A program made the translations under genes and the position numbers. From an uncultured Pseudomonadota bacterium (lineage in GTDB: Bacteria; Pseudomonadota; Gammaproteobacteria; Steroidobacterales; Steroidobacteraceae), in NCBI GenBank assembly GCA_903884235.1, contig CAISEB010000005.1, positions 1 to 64,000 of the forward strand: a stretch of 64,000 nt of DNA, read 5' to 3'. Positions 10,646-18,751 of this stretch are shown in pieces. Each line of letters begins with the position of its first letter. Positions within the stretch are counted from its first letter, which is position 1. Below the pieces are notes generated by a model that was not told where the DNA came from, made no database searches, and saw only the letters and a list, made by a program, of their open reading frames with translations.

Positions 10646-11201
10646 GGGAGTTCCTTGGGGAATTCGGGAGGCCCGGGGCCCTTTCGGAGGACACCCGGCA
10701 GTCAGGGCAAGAATAGCGTAGTGGGGACGGAACGGCCCGCCCTCAAGGTCGCGCAACTGCGACGGCGGCCACGATCCTGAAAGGTCGTGGCCAGCGGAGT
10801 CCCGCGTCGGCGAATGGAGGGTCCCGCGCGACCGGACCGGGTGACGCCCCCCGAGGGCCACCCACGCGTGCGCAGGCCCCGCCCGCGCTCGGCGACGCAC
10901 CGGCGAGACCTGCGCACACTCGACGTCGCCTGGGCACCGGGCGCTCCGGAAGGCGAACGCGCTCGACCGCGCCGTGCGGGAAATCTCGAAGGCCACGGAC
11001 GCGCGGGCCGCGCTCGATGCGCTCGACCGGTCGCAACTGGGCACCTCCGTCGGTTCGCACCGCCGGATGGGCCCGGCCAGCACGGCGCCGCCGTGCGGGC
11101 CCCCATCAAGGCGCGCCACGCTGAAGGCCGCGCCACATCGGGCGTCCCGGGGATCCATCGAGGGTCAAGGCTGCCGTCGGCGGGGCATCCTTTGGGCCAT
11201 T
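10646..11201. other. Intergenic stretch between lon and hipBA
   Basis: No gene is supported. The frames that cross it are high-GC noise without family character. The left part must hold the lon promoter on the minus strand, but no clear sigma-32 or sigma-70 match was settled on. The right part leads into the hip operators. Confidence 0.5.
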
Positions 11202-11324
11202 AATCCGCACGATCAAGAGGATTTTGGCTTGAGCAAGCCGCTTGTGTATGAAATCCACACATTCATGAGGATTTAATTGCAAAGGACGTCCCGCTGACGC
11301 AAAATCCTTACAAACGTGAGGATT
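11202..11324 (+). promoter_or_regulatory. Three HipB-type operators spaced about 50 bp apart
   Basis: AATCC-N12-GGATT occurs three times: 11202-11223, 11252-11273 and 11303-11324. The centres are about 50 and 51 bases apart, close to five helical turns, and the last copy ends five bases before the hipB start. E. coli HipB binds TATCC-N8-GGATA repeats upstream of hipBA, so these are the likely autoregulatory sites, with a wider half-site spacing. Confidence 0.8.
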
Positions 11325-11328
11325 GTCC

Positions 11329-11595
11329 ATGAAAATGCCCGTCAACACGGCAGCCTCCATCGGCAAGGTGGTGCGCGCCAGCCGCAAGGCACAGAAGATC
11401 CGCCAGGACGATGCCGCCGGCAGCATCGGCGTCAGCGAGAACTTCCTCGGCAAGATCGAGCGCGGCAGTGAATCCGTGCAGTGGGGGAAGCTCTTTCAGG
11501 TGCTGCAAGGGTTGGGGGTCCGTGTCCTGGTGGACGTGCCCGACAGTGTCGCCGCCTATTTGAACGATCCCGCGAACCGCGCTGACAAGCCATGA
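11329..11595 (+). CDS. hipB: HipB-like XRE-family antitoxin
   Basis: A protein of 88 residues with a helix-turn-helix at about 12-65 (SIGKVVRASRKAQKIRQDDA, then the recognition helix region SIGVSENFLGKIERG). Known role in the family: neutralises HipA and represses the operon through paired operators. Start is ATG 11329, just after the third operator. A TTG six bases earlier is less likely. The stop overlaps the hipA start (ATGA at 11592-11595), so the two are translationally coupled, the usual hipBA arrangement. Confidence 0.88.
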   Translation: MKMPVNTAASIGKVVRASRKAQKIRQDDAAGSIGVSENFLGKIERGSESVQWGKLFQVLQGLGVRVLVDVPDSVAAYLNDPANRADKP

Positions 11596-12899
11596 ACGGT
11601 CGGGCTTTGCGCGCATCGATCGATCGCACGGAGGTGGGCACCCTGCAGGAAGTGGCTGGCCTGTGGAGCTTTCAGTACGCGGCGGCCTGGCTCGGCGACC
11701 CCAGGCGATTCGCGCTCAGCCCGCATCTTCCACTGACCGCGGAATCCCTGCTGGACGGCGCAAGCCAGCGCCCGGTGCAGTGGTACTTCGACAACCTGCT
11801 GCCGGAGGAGGGCCAACGGGTGCTGCTGGCGGCGGACGCCCGGCTGGATGCGGCTGACGCCTTCGGCTTGCTGGCCTGGTACGGCGCGGAATCGGCCGGG
11901 TCGGTGACCTTGCTGGCGCCGGATGCCGCGCCGCAGACCGTGGAGCCGTTGCGCCCGCTGCCGGACGACGCCCTGGAGGACCGCATTCGTCGGTTGCCGA
12001 AGGCGCCGCTGACGCATGCAGCCATCAAGCGCATGTCGCTGCCGGGTGCCCAGCACAAGCTGGCCGTGGTCCTGCAGGATGGCTCGCTCCATGAACCCGC
12101 GGGCGCCACGCCGTCCACCCACATCCTGAAACCCGATCACCCGGACGCGGACTATCCCCATTCCGTGATCAATGAATGGTTCGTGATGCGCCTCGCCCGG
12201 CGGCTGGGTCTGGACGTGCCCGAGGTGCATCGTCGCTACGTGCCGTCCCCGGTGTACCTGGTCGATCGCTTCGACCGGATTCCGGAGGGCCGGGGCTGGC
12301 AACGCCGACACGTGATCGACGCCTGCCAATTGCTGGGGCTGGACCGCCGTTTCAAATACAGCCAGGGCAGCATGGAAAGCCTGGCGGCGCTGGCCAATGC
12401 CTGTCGCAGCCCGGCCGTGGCGCGTTCTCGACTCTTCGGCTGGCTGGTGTTCAACGTGCTCGTCGGCAACAGCGACGCGCACCTGAAGAACCTGAGCTTC
12501 CTCGTCTCGCACGAGGGCATCCAGTTGGCACCGTTCTACGACCTGCTCAGCGTCGCCACGTACGACACACCCGCCTTCGACCACAACGGCTGGCCCGCGC
12601 AGACCCTGCTGGCGTGGCCGATCCTCGGCGTGCGGCACTTCCCGGACGTCCGCCGTGGCCTGCTGCTCGAGGCCGGTGCGGCGTTGAATCTCGCCAAAGG
12701 CACGGCCGAACGCCTGCTGGAATACCTGCGCAGCCGCGCCGTAGCGGAAGCGGACGCGCTCTATGCCGACGTCGAAGCTGAAAACGCCCTGATCGCCCAC
12801 GCGCGCCCGGCGTTGTCCGCCACGATGGCAGGCGAGTCCCGCTGCCTCAGGGCCATCCTGCATAACGTCCTGCGGGAGACGACCCGGCAGCTCGCCTGA
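11592..12899 (+). CDS. hipA: HipA-like serine/threonine-kinase toxin
   Basis: A protein of 435 residues, the typical HipA length. HipA kinases phosphorylate targets such as glutamyl-tRNA synthetase and induce dormancy. The N-terminal HipA_N part (about 1-100, FDNLLPEEGQR) is followed by the kinase core: glycine-rich ATP loop MSLPGAQHK at about 148-156, HILKPDH near 177-183, catalytic GNSDAHLKN at 292-300 with Asp295, and FYDLLS with Asp317. All key residues are intact, so the toxin looks active. A long palindrome lies about 95 bases after the stop. Confidence 0.92.
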   Translation: MNGRALRASIDRTEVGTLQEVAGLWSFQYAAAWLGDPRRFALSPHLPLTAESLLDGASQRPVQWYFDNLLPEEGQRVLLAADARLDAADAFGLLAWYGAESAGSVTLLAPDAAPQTVEPLRPLPDDALEDRIRRLPKAPLTHAAIKRMSLPGAQHKLAVVLQDGSLHEPAGATPSTHILKPDHPDADYPHSVINEWFVMRLARRLGLDVPEVHRRYVPSPVYLVDRFDRIPEGRGWQRRHVIDACQLLGLDRRFKYSQGSMESLAALANACRSPAVARSRLFGWLVFNVLVGNSDAHLKNLSFLVSHEGIQLAPFYDLLSVATYDTPAFDHNGWPAQTLLAWPILGVRHFPDVRRGLLLEAGAALNLAKGTAERLLEYLRSRAVAEADALYADVEAENALIAHARPALSATMAGESRCLRAILHNVLRETTRQLA

Positions 12900-12993
12900 G
12901 CGTTGCGGACGCGGGTTCGCTTGCGCCGACGGGATTTGAATCCGGCGCGGTTCGACGGCGACTCTGCATCGGGACGGTCCTGTCCTGTCCGGC

Positions 12994-13025
12994 CCGGTCC
13001 GGCCCGGCCGGCCGGGCCGGACCGG
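12994..13025. repeat. Perfect 32-bp GC palindrome downstream of hipA
   Basis: Bases 12994-13025 read the same on both strands (CCGGTCCGGCCCGGCC followed by its exact complement), with no loop. It could extrude as a cruciform, end hipA transcription, or mark a rearrangement boundary, since the decayed zeta segment begins just after it. Confidence 0.7.
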
Positions 13026-13059
13026 TCCGCGAGGAGGTCGCCTGGGTCGGACGGCGCGC

Positions 13060-13260
13060 GACTGCGGTCGCCTGCACGCGCTGCGCGTCGGGCAGCGGGT
13101 CCGGGAGGACGGTCATCGCGTTCCGCGCGACAAGCTTCGCGACGGCTTCCCGCGCACGTAGGCGAATGCCGGCGTCGGGCCCGTGCTCGACAACGCACGC
13201 CGCGAGCGGCCGTTCACGCGGGTGGAGGACTGGACGCAGGGCGTTCCCATCGGGCCCTGA
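13060..13260 (+). pseudogene. Decayed C-terminal part of a zeta-like toxin
   Basis: Conceptual translation matches the last 60 or so residues of the intact zeta toxin that ends at 14911. It has LRVGQRVREDGHRVP and ends in LDNARRERPFTRVEDW...GP with a stop, against LDNASRERPFTLMEVW...EP. A TAG after the FPRT segment (about 13158) and small indels break it, and the ATP-binding half is missing. It is followed by a decayed copy of the pgi 3' end, exactly as the intact toxin is followed by pgi. Confidence 0.7.
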
Positions 13261-13359
13261 ACCGGCGGCCGCACGCGGGCCGCTCGACCATGGGGCGCAG
13301 CGCGGCATCTCGCGGCCAGACCCACCGCGGCGCGGTGCCGATGCCGCGTCGCGGGCCGT

Positions 13360-13622
13360 CAGCCGAGCCCGGTGGCCTCGAGGGCGCCCCGGAGCCACGC
13401 CGCCGGGGCCGCGGCCGCCGGCACCTGCCGCAGCACCGGCACCAGCGCCTCGGCCTGCACCTTGCCGAGCTCCACGCCCCACTGGTCGAACGGGTTGATG
13501 CCAAAGAGCCGGCTCTCGACGTAGACCCGGTGCTCGTAGGCGGCGATGAGCTTGCCGAGCGTCGCGGGATCGAGCCGCTCGAACGCGATCACCGTCGAGG
13601 GTCTGCCACCCGGATGCACCCG
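13360..13622 (-). pseudogene. Duplicated 3' fragment of pgi
   Basis: Encodes about 88 residues nearly identical to the last 88 of glucose-6-phosphate isomerase ([14 protein letters not shown], then [18 protein letters not shown], then [20 protein letters not shown], to the shared terminus TGLG). The match ends abruptly near 13622, where the sequence turns into unrelated DNA. No promoter or N-terminal domain is present, so it is a remnant. It lies 1.67 kb from the matching part of the intact gene, with the ParD-like/zeta pair in between. Confidence 0.85.
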
Positions 13623-13798
13623 GTAAGGTCGTGGAATTGCGACCCTGGCCACGGTCCGGCAATGCCGTGTCCCTCGAGCGTGGCCACGTCCGGCCGAGGC
13701 CTCCGCGAGCGTCGCCGTCGTGGGCCGTCTTGGGATCCCCCCGCGGATCAGGTGGCTGCGGCGACCCGGAACCGACCTGGTGCGCGGGACGAACTCGT

Positions 13799-13825
13799 GG
13801 TAACCGAAGTAAACTTAAGGTAACC
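13799..13825 (+). promoter_or_regulatory. Two GGTAACC repeats before the ParD-like antitoxin
   Basis: GGTAACC at 13799-13805 and again at 13819-13825, 20 bases apart, in the only AT-richer patch before the antitoxin start at 13857. The two-turn spacing suggests an operator for the antitoxin itself. Confidence 0.4.
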
Positions 13826-13856
13826 TTTTGGTCATTCCTCGACCGAGAGTCGCACC

Positions 13857-14333
13857 ATGCCCCATGTCGTCAAACTGTCCAGCGAACTGGTCGCCGCGGC
13901 CCGCGACGCGGCGGGTCTTGCGCACCGCTCGACGTCCGCCCAGATCGAGCATTGGGCTGCCCTCGGCCGCTCGCTGGAAGGCCACCTGACGCTGCGCGAG
14001 TCCAACACGCTCAAGCTCTCCGTCCAGGAACCCGCCACCGCGTACGTCGCGGAGAAGGACGTTCAGCGCATCGGCCAGCGCCTGGCGGGCGCCCTAGCCC
14101 ACTCCCTGACCCCGACCGGACAGGCCGAAGCGCGCACCGCGCTCGATACGCTGAATTGGCCGCAGTACGGCACCCACGAGGCCTATCCGGGCCAGGTCGT
14201 CGAGCACCACAGGGACGGCCGCCTCGTACCGGGCAACTTCGTGGACGACAGGTTCGTACCGACCACGATGCCGACCGCCCGGGACAAACCCTCGAGCGCT
14301 GCACGCTCCCGGAAAACACAGTCACGCCGGTGA
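13857..14333 (+). CDS. ParD-like antitoxin partner of the zeta-type toxin
   Basis: A protein of 158 residues. The first 60 residues (VVKLSSELVAAARDAAGLAH, then RSTSAQIEHWAALGRSLEG) look like a ribbon-helix-helix DNA-binding region of ParD-like antitoxins. The remainder is extended, basic and Pro/Arg-rich, and likely wraps the toxin. The stop TGA overlaps the GTG start of the zeta-like gene (GTGA at 14330-14333). The family assignment rests on motif and context. Start is ATG 13857. Confidence 0.78.
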   Translation: MPHVVKLSSELVAAARDAAGLAHRSTSAQIEHWAALGRSLEGHLTLRESNTLKLSVQEPATAYVAEKDVQRIGQRLAGALAHSLTPTGQAEARTALDTLNWPQYGTHEAYPGQVVEHHRDGRLVPGNFVDDRFVPTTMPTARDKPSSAARSRKTQSRR

Positions 14334-14911
14334 CGCCGGATGTTGGCGCGCTGCTGCGCGAGGCGACCAGCGGCAGCAGACCCGTGCTCGTCGCGCTGGT
14401 CGGTAGCAATGGCGCTGGGAAGTCCACGTATTTCGGACAGTTCCTAGAACCGACTGGCATCGAGTTTCTCAACGCCGACGTCGTGGCGCGAATGCTGAAC
14501 CCGGCACACCCGGAAGCCGCGGCTTACGATGCGATGCGCATCGTGGAGTCGCGCCGGTTGCGGGCGGTGGCGGAGCGACGAAGCTTCTGCTTCGAGACGG
14601 TGCTGTCAGATCCCGTGGGTGAAAAAGTCCGCTTCCTTCGGCAGGCTCGCGCCTCCGGCTACCTCGTGGTCGTGATCTTCATCTGGATCCCGTCGGTCGC
14701 CTACTCCGCACTGCGTGTCGGACAACGGGTCCGCGACGGCGGGCATCGGGTTCCGCTCGTCAAGATTCGTGACCGATTCCCACGGACGCAGGCGAATGTT
14801 CGCGAGGCCTTGGCGAGTGCCGATCTCGGACTCGTGCTCGACAACGCCAGCCGCGAGCGGCCATTCACGCTCATGGAAGTCTGGCAGCAGGGAACGCGCA
14901 TCGAACCCTGA
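14330..14911 (+). CDS. Zeta-toxin-like kinase
   Basis: A 193-residue P-loop protein of the zeta/PezT type. Known members phosphorylate UDP-N-acetylglucosamine or related cell-wall precursors. Walker A is GSNGAGKST at 25-33. LNADVVAR (about 47-54), FETVLSD (about 88-94) and RVRDGGHRVP (about 133-142, the substrate/ATP-binding arginine-histidine region) follow in order. The start is GTG 14330, coupled to the antitoxin stop. A decayed second copy of the C-terminus lies at 13060-13260. It converges with pgi, 120 bases away. Confidence 0.85.
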   Translation: MTPDVGALLREATSGSRPVLVALVGSNGAGKSTYFGQFLEPTGIEFLNADVVARMLNPAHPEAAAYDAMRIVESRRLRAVAERRSFCFETVLSDPVGEKVRFLRQARASGYLVVVIFIWIPSVAYSALRVGQRVRDGGHRVPLVKIRDRFPRTQANVREALASADLGLVLDNASRERPFTLMEVWQQGTRIEP

Positions 14912-15031
14912 ACCGGCAATCGCGCGCGCGGTGATCGTCGGAGATGACACGCGTACCGGACGTGCATCCGGCCTGCCCACCAAAACCCGCCGAATCGCGC
15001 CGCGGGCCGCTGGCCCGTCATCGGACGTCCG

Positions 15032-16672
15032 TCAGCCGAGGCCCGTGACCTGGAGTGCGCCGCGCAGCCACGCGGCCGGGGACGCGCTCGCCGGCACCTG
15101 GCGCAGCACCGGCACCAGCGCCTCCGCCTGCACCTTGCCGAGCTCCACGCCCCACTGGTCGAACGGGTTGATGCCAAAGAGCCGACTCTCGACGTAGACG
15201 CGATGCTCGTAGGCGGCGATGAGCTTGCCGAGCGTCGCGGGATCGAGCCACTCGAACGCGATCACGGTCGAGGGTCGGCCGCCCGGGTGGACCCGGTGCG
15301 GCGCGAGCGCGGCGCCCGCCGCGCCCGCCGTCCGGACCTTGGGATCGGCGAGCACCTCCTCAAGCGTGCGACCGCGGGCGAGCACGTTCGCCTGCGCGAG
15401 CGCGTTCGAGGCGGTCAGGATCGCATCGTCGAGCGAATCGGTCGGTGACTCGTACGGCAGCAGGACGTCCGCGGCGACGCGCCGCGTGCCCTGGTGCAGG
15501 AGCTCGAAGAAAGAGTGCTGGCCGTTCGAGCCGGGCTCGCCCCAGATCACGGTGCCGGTATGGCCGTGGACCGGACGGCCATCGAGCGTGACGGACTTGC
15601 CGTTCGACTCCATCGTCAGCTGCTGCAGGTACGCGGGCAGCCGGTGCAGGCGCTGCGCGTACGGCAGCACGACGTGCGAGTGGCAGCCGATGAAGTTGCC
15701 GTTCCACACCGACAAGAGGCCGAGGAGGACCGGCAGGTTCCGCTCGAGCGGTGCCGTCGCGAAGTGCCGGTCCATCGCATGGGCGCCCGCGAGCAGGGCC
15801 TCGAAGCCGGGCGTGCCGATCGCCAGCTCGATCGCGAGTCCCACGGCCGACCACATCGAGTAGCGCCCGCCGACCCAGTCCCACATCGTGAAGCGCGCAT
15901 CCGGGGCGACCCCGAACGCGTCCATTGCCGCATGGTTGGTCGACACCGCCGCGAAGTGCCCGACGACGCCGCCCTCGCCCACGCCCGAGGCGATCCAGGC
16001 GCGCATCCGCTTCGCGTTCGTGATCGTCTCGAGCGTCGTGAACGTCTTCGAGCAGATGATCACGAGCGTCGTCGTAGGATCGAGCCGCGCGATCAGGTCG
16101 ACGGCCTCGGTGCCGTCGATGTTCGACACGAAATGCACCGCAAGCCCGGGCTCCGCATGCGCCCGGAGCGCCTCGACGGCCATCACGGGACCGAGATCCG
16201 AGCCGCCGATGCCGACGTTGACGACGTCGGTGAACCGGCGTCCGGTCGCACCCACGCGCGTGCCGCCGCGCACGGCGGCGACGAAGGAGGCGAGCTTCGC
16301 GCGTTCGGTGCGCACCGCTGCGCGCACGTCGAAGTCGCCGAGCACGAGCGGCGAGCCGTTGGGGTCTCGCAGCGCGACGTGCAGTGCCGGGCGCTGCTCG
16401 GTCGGGTTGACGATCGCGCCCTCGACCATCGCACGCACGGCGCCGGGGAGGTCGGCGGCCGCAGCCAGCGCGAGCAGGTCGGTCCACGCGGCTGGATCGA
16501 TCAGCTGGCGCGAATAGTCGACGAGCAGGCCCTCGGCCTCGAGCGTGTAGCGCGCCTGGCGGCCCTGCCCCTGCGCGAACAGCGTCGTCGGCGGCGTCGC
16601 GACGAGGCGCTTCGCGTGAGCGTCGAGGCGGGCGAGAAGTTCCGGGGACCCGATCGGCAGTGGCGTCGACAT
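15032..16672 (-). CDS. pgi: Glucose-6-phosphate isomerase
   Basis: Interconverts glucose-6-phosphate and fructose-6-phosphate in glycolysis. It has 546 residues, as usual. Family signatures are NVGIGGSDLGPVMA (phosphate-binding SIS domain), GEPGSNGQHSFFELLHQGT with the catalytic Glu/His region, and [20 protein letters not shown] near the C-terminus. Start is ATG 16672. The dnaQ stop lies 49 bases upstream on the same strand. Its last 265 bases are duplicated at 13360-13622. It also feeds glucose 6-phosphate from the carbohydrate locus further right into glycolysis. Confidence 0.97.
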   Translation of the reverse strand: MSTPLPIGSPELLARLDAHAKRLVATPPTTLFAQGQGRQARYTLEAEGLLVDYSRQLIDPAAWTDLLALAAAADLPGAVRAMVEGAIVNPTEQRPALHVALRDPNGSPLVLGDFDVRAAVRTERAKLASFVAAVRGGTRVGATGRRFTDVVNVGIGGSDLGPVMAVEALRAHAEPGLAVHFVSNIDGTEAVDLIARLDPTTTLVIICSKTFTTLETITNAKRMRAWIASGVGEGGVVGHFAAVSTNHAAMDAFGVAPDARFTMWDWVGGRYSMWSAVGLAIELAIGTPGFEALLAGAHAMDRHFATAPLERNLPVLLGLLSVWNGNFIGCHSHVVLPYAQRLHRLPAYLQQLTMESNGKSVTLDGRPVHGHTGTVIWGEPGSNGQHSFFELLHQGTRRVAADVLLPYESPTDSLDDAILTASNALAQANVLARGRTLEEVLADPKVRTAGAAGAALAPHRVHPGGRPSTVIAFEWLDPATLGKLIAAYEHRVYVESRLFGINPFDQWGVELGKVQAEALVPVLRQVPASASPAAWLRGALQVTGLG

Positions 16673-16720
16673 CTCAGCTCCGCGGGCCGCGAGCGACCCT
16701 GTGACGAGCCTGACCCTAAG

Positions 16721-17449
16721 TCAGGCCTGGGGTTCGGGGGGCGGCGCCCGGAAGAGGCACTTGCCCTTGGACTGCTTGGTGATCCGGTCGAGCATCTGTT
16801 CGTGCTCGGCGAGTTCGTCGGTGGATGCGCGGACGATCGGGATGTCGACGACGAGCGGCGTGCGGCGGCTGCGTCCCTGGCGGGACGTGTCGGCCTCGCG
16901 GGCAGCCTCGGACTGCAGCGTCAGCGCGCCCTGACCGCCGGTCATCGCAAGGTAGACCTCGGCGAGGATGCGCGCGTCGAGCAGCGAGCCGTGCAGGTCG
17001 CGGCCGGAGTTGTCGACGTTGTAGCGCTTGCAGAGCGCATCGAGGCTGTTGCGCTGGCCCGGGTGGGCCTGGCGCGCCAGCACGAGCGTGTCGAGCACGG
17101 TGCACAGGTCGCTGAGCAGGCGCTGCGGCGGCGGCAGCCGGCCGAACTCGTGGTCGATGAATCCGACGTCGAATGGCGCGTTGTGGATCACGAGCTCGGC
17201 GCCCGAGATGAACTCGACCAGCTCCTCGACGATGTCGGCGAACTTCGGCTGCGTCGACAGGAACTCGAGCGACAGGCCGTGCACGGCCTGCGCGCCGGCG
17301 TCGATCGGTCGTTCCGGGTTCAGGTAGCGCTGGAAGGTGCGCCCGGTCAGGCGCCGGTTGACGAGTTCCACGGCACCGATCTCGATGATGCGGTGTCCCT
17401 GGGCGGCCTCGAGGCCGGTGGTCTCGGTGTCGAAGATGATCTGGCGCAT
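16721..17449 (-). CDS. dnaQ: DNA polymerase III epsilon subunit (3'-5' proofreading exonuclease)
   Basis: A protein of 242 residues with the DEDDh exonuclease fold: FDTETTGL (Asp7, Glu9), HNAPFDVGFID and HGSLLDARIL (His, Asp). The C-terminal tail, after about residue 185, binds the polymerase alpha subunit in the family. Start is ATG 17449, which gives the standard MRQIIFDTETTG beginning. The 22-residue upstream extension has no support. In E. coli dnaQ is beside rnhA; here it is between an H-NS-like gene and pgi. Confidence 0.95.
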   Translation of the reverse strand: MRQIIFDTETTGLEAAQGHRIIEIGAVELVNRRLTGRTFQRYLNPERPIDAGAQAVHGLSLEFLSTQPKFADIVEELVEFISGAELVIHNAPFDVGFIDHEFGRLPPPQRLLSDLCTVLDTLVLARQAHPGQRNSLDALCKRYNVDNSGRDLHGSLLDARILAEVYLAMTGGQGALTLQSEAAREADTSRQGRSRRTPLVVDIPIVRASTDELAEHEQMLDRITKQSKGKCLFRAPPPEPQA

Positions 17450-17526
17450 GGCGCTTCGGTCCGTGGGGGACGCCAGTCTAGCGCACTGCAGCACGGACGC
17501 AGCCGGCGGCCGCACCGTGCACCGAC

Positions 17527-17545
17527 GCCCGCCCTCCGGGCGGGC
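17527..17545 (-). terminator. Hairpin after the H-NS-like gene
   Basis: GCCCGCCC, loop TCC, GGGCGGGC, starting 12 bases past the stop on the minus strand. There is no U-run. Confidence 0.5.
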
Positions 17546-17556
17546 GCCCGATCGGT

Positions 17557-17982
17557 TCAGACGCGGAACTCGTCCGCGGTCTTGCCGCCTTCGATCTGCG
17601 CGCGCAGCCAGGTCGGGGTCTTGCCGCGCCCGCTCCAGGCCTCGCCGTTCGGGCCACGGAACTTGATCGCGGCGGGCTTGCGGGTGCCGGTCTTGCCCGG
17701 CTTCGCCTTGGCCTTCGTCTTGGCCGCAGCCTTGGCGCCCGCCTTCGCGGCGCCCTTCGCCTTCGGGCGACCCGGCTTCGCGCCGCGCTTGCCCTTCTTG
17801 CCGCGCGCGCCCTTCAGCGGCGCGCGCTTCATCGCGTCCTTGATCTGCGCGATCGTGATCCCGAAGGCGGCCATCTGCGCCACGATCTCGGCGACGGTGC
17901 GATCGAACTCGCGGGTGCGAAGCTCCGCCGCCTGCTGCTGCAGGGTCTGGATCTCGGAGTGGAGCTGGACCAGGGACTTCAT
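17557..17982 (-). CDS. H-NS-family nucleoid protein with a long Lys/Ala linker
   Basis: A protein of 141 residues. An N-terminal oligomerisation coiled coil (about 1-45, SLVQLHSEIQTLQQQAAELR) is joined by an unusually long basic linker (about 60-112, rich in K, A, G and P) to the C-terminal H-NS DNA-binding motif KFRGPNGEAWSGRGKTPTW. H-NS proteins silence AT-rich, often foreign, DNA. Linkers of this type occur in Xanthomonas and Bordetella homologues. Start is ATG 17982; an earlier in-frame start lies in the promoter. The AT-rich upstream palindromes suggest autoregulation. Its position between pgi/dnaQ and a dense run of toxin-antitoxin genes is notable. Confidence 0.9.
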   Translation of the reverse strand: MKSLVQLHSEIQTLQQQAAELRTREFDRTVAEIVAQMAAFGITIAQIKDAMKRAPLKGARGKKGKRGAKPGRPKAKGAAKAGAKAAAKTKAKAKPGKTGTRKPAAIKFRGPNGEAWSGRGKTPTWLRAQIEGGKTADEFRV

Positions 17983-18022
17983 CGGCGAACCTCGGCTCGG
18001 GATCAAATAATGCGCCGCATCA

Positions 18023-18051
18023 TAATCCAAATGGATTAATCGAGGCGATTA
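18023..18051 (-). promoter_or_regulatory. Overlapping AT-rich palindromes upstream of the H-NS-like gene
   Basis: TAATCCA-AA-TGGATTA (18023-18038) overlaps TAATCG-AGG-CGATTA (18037-18051). Both are perfect, in one of the most AT-rich patches of the region, about 40-70 bases before the start codon. They are likely promoter, operator or H-NS nucleation sites. Confidence 0.55.
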
Positions 18052-18486
18052 TTTTAAGCGCGAAGTGATTTTTGATAAAAATAACCCAAAAATCGGTCGG
18101 CTCCGATGCGGATTTTCAGGCACGCGGCAAAGCAGGCCATTTTCAAGCGGACGCGACCGCGGGCGATTCCAGCCGTCGGCTTCGTCGCTGAGGAACCGGG
18201 ACAGCGTCGCAGGACGCGGCACGGGTCGGTGTCGCGCGCGCGTTGCATCCCGACCCGCCACGTGCCGCCCTCCCTGGATCACCGGGGCGGCAGCAAATCA
18301 CGCATTTCATTAGAAATCCGTCGATTTCTCTAGAGGCCCTGATTTGGGCCGTGCCCGTACCATGGCAGCGATGGCAGACAGCCTCATATGGACCGTGATT
18401 CACCGGGTGGCGCCAACGCGAGCGGCGGGAGCGCTCAGCCGTTTGCGCCGGCCTGCCAGCCTCATGATGTCTTGGTGGGTATAGTG
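18052..18486. other. Intergenic stretch between the H-NS-like gene and hicAB
   Basis: No gene is supported. It continues the AT-rich patch to about 18100 and then becomes GC-rich. A short inverted repeat AGAAAT-N6-ATTTCT (18312-18329) and a stem GGCCC-TGATTT-GGGCC just after it are the only structures seen. Confidence 0.45.
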
Positions 18487-18521
18487 TTGATCAAGCCATA
18501 GCAGTGGGTATAATATCCACC
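18487..18521 (+). promoter_or_regulatory. hicAB promoter with operator over the -10 box
   Basis: TTGATC (18487-18492), 16 bases, then a perfect TATAAT (18509-18514). The -10 box lies inside GTGGGTATAATATCCAC (18505-18521), an inverted repeat with one mismatch per arm. A further GTGGGTATA lies 30 bases upstream. HicB usually represses through such sites. Confidence 0.75.
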
Positions 18522-18704
18522 ATGAACAGCCGGGAACTGCTTCAGCGGCTTCGGGACGACGGCCGGGTCGTGCGGGCGGTGCACGGGAGCCACCACGTCA
18601 TGGTCCATCCAACGAAGCCCGGGCACCTTTCGGTCCCGCACCCGAAGAAGGACCTGGGCGTCGGATTGGTGAACAAGATCCTGAAGCAGGCCCGGCTGAG
18701 ATAA
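18522..18704 (+). CDS. hicA: HicA mRNA-interferase toxin
   Basis: A 60-residue HicA: MNSRELLQRLRDDGRVVRAV, then GSHHVMVHP with the catalytic His of the dsRBD-like fold, and a basic end LVNKILKQARLR. HicA cleaves mRNA without the ribosome. Start is ATG 18522; the upstream ATG at 18504 lies in the promoter. It precedes hicB by 47 bases, the common hicAB order. Confidence 0.92.
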   Translation: MNSRELLQRLRDDGRVVRAVHGSHHVMVHPTKPGHLSVPHPKKDLGVGLVNKILKQARLR

Positions 18705-18751
18705 GGACGAAGCGGCCGCTGGATGGACACCGGATCACGCAGGAGCATCGC

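Noticed and set aside
12925-12950. GGGATTTGAATCC read as a tRNA T-arm near hipA
   Set aside because: No acceptor or anticodon half and poor stem pairing. It is too short to be more than chance.
17700-17830. Lys/Ala repeats in the H-NS-like gene considered as a histone H1-like or separate basic protein
   Set aside because: The C-terminal GPNGEAWSGRGKTP motif and N-terminal coiled coil show a single H-NS-family protein with a long linker.
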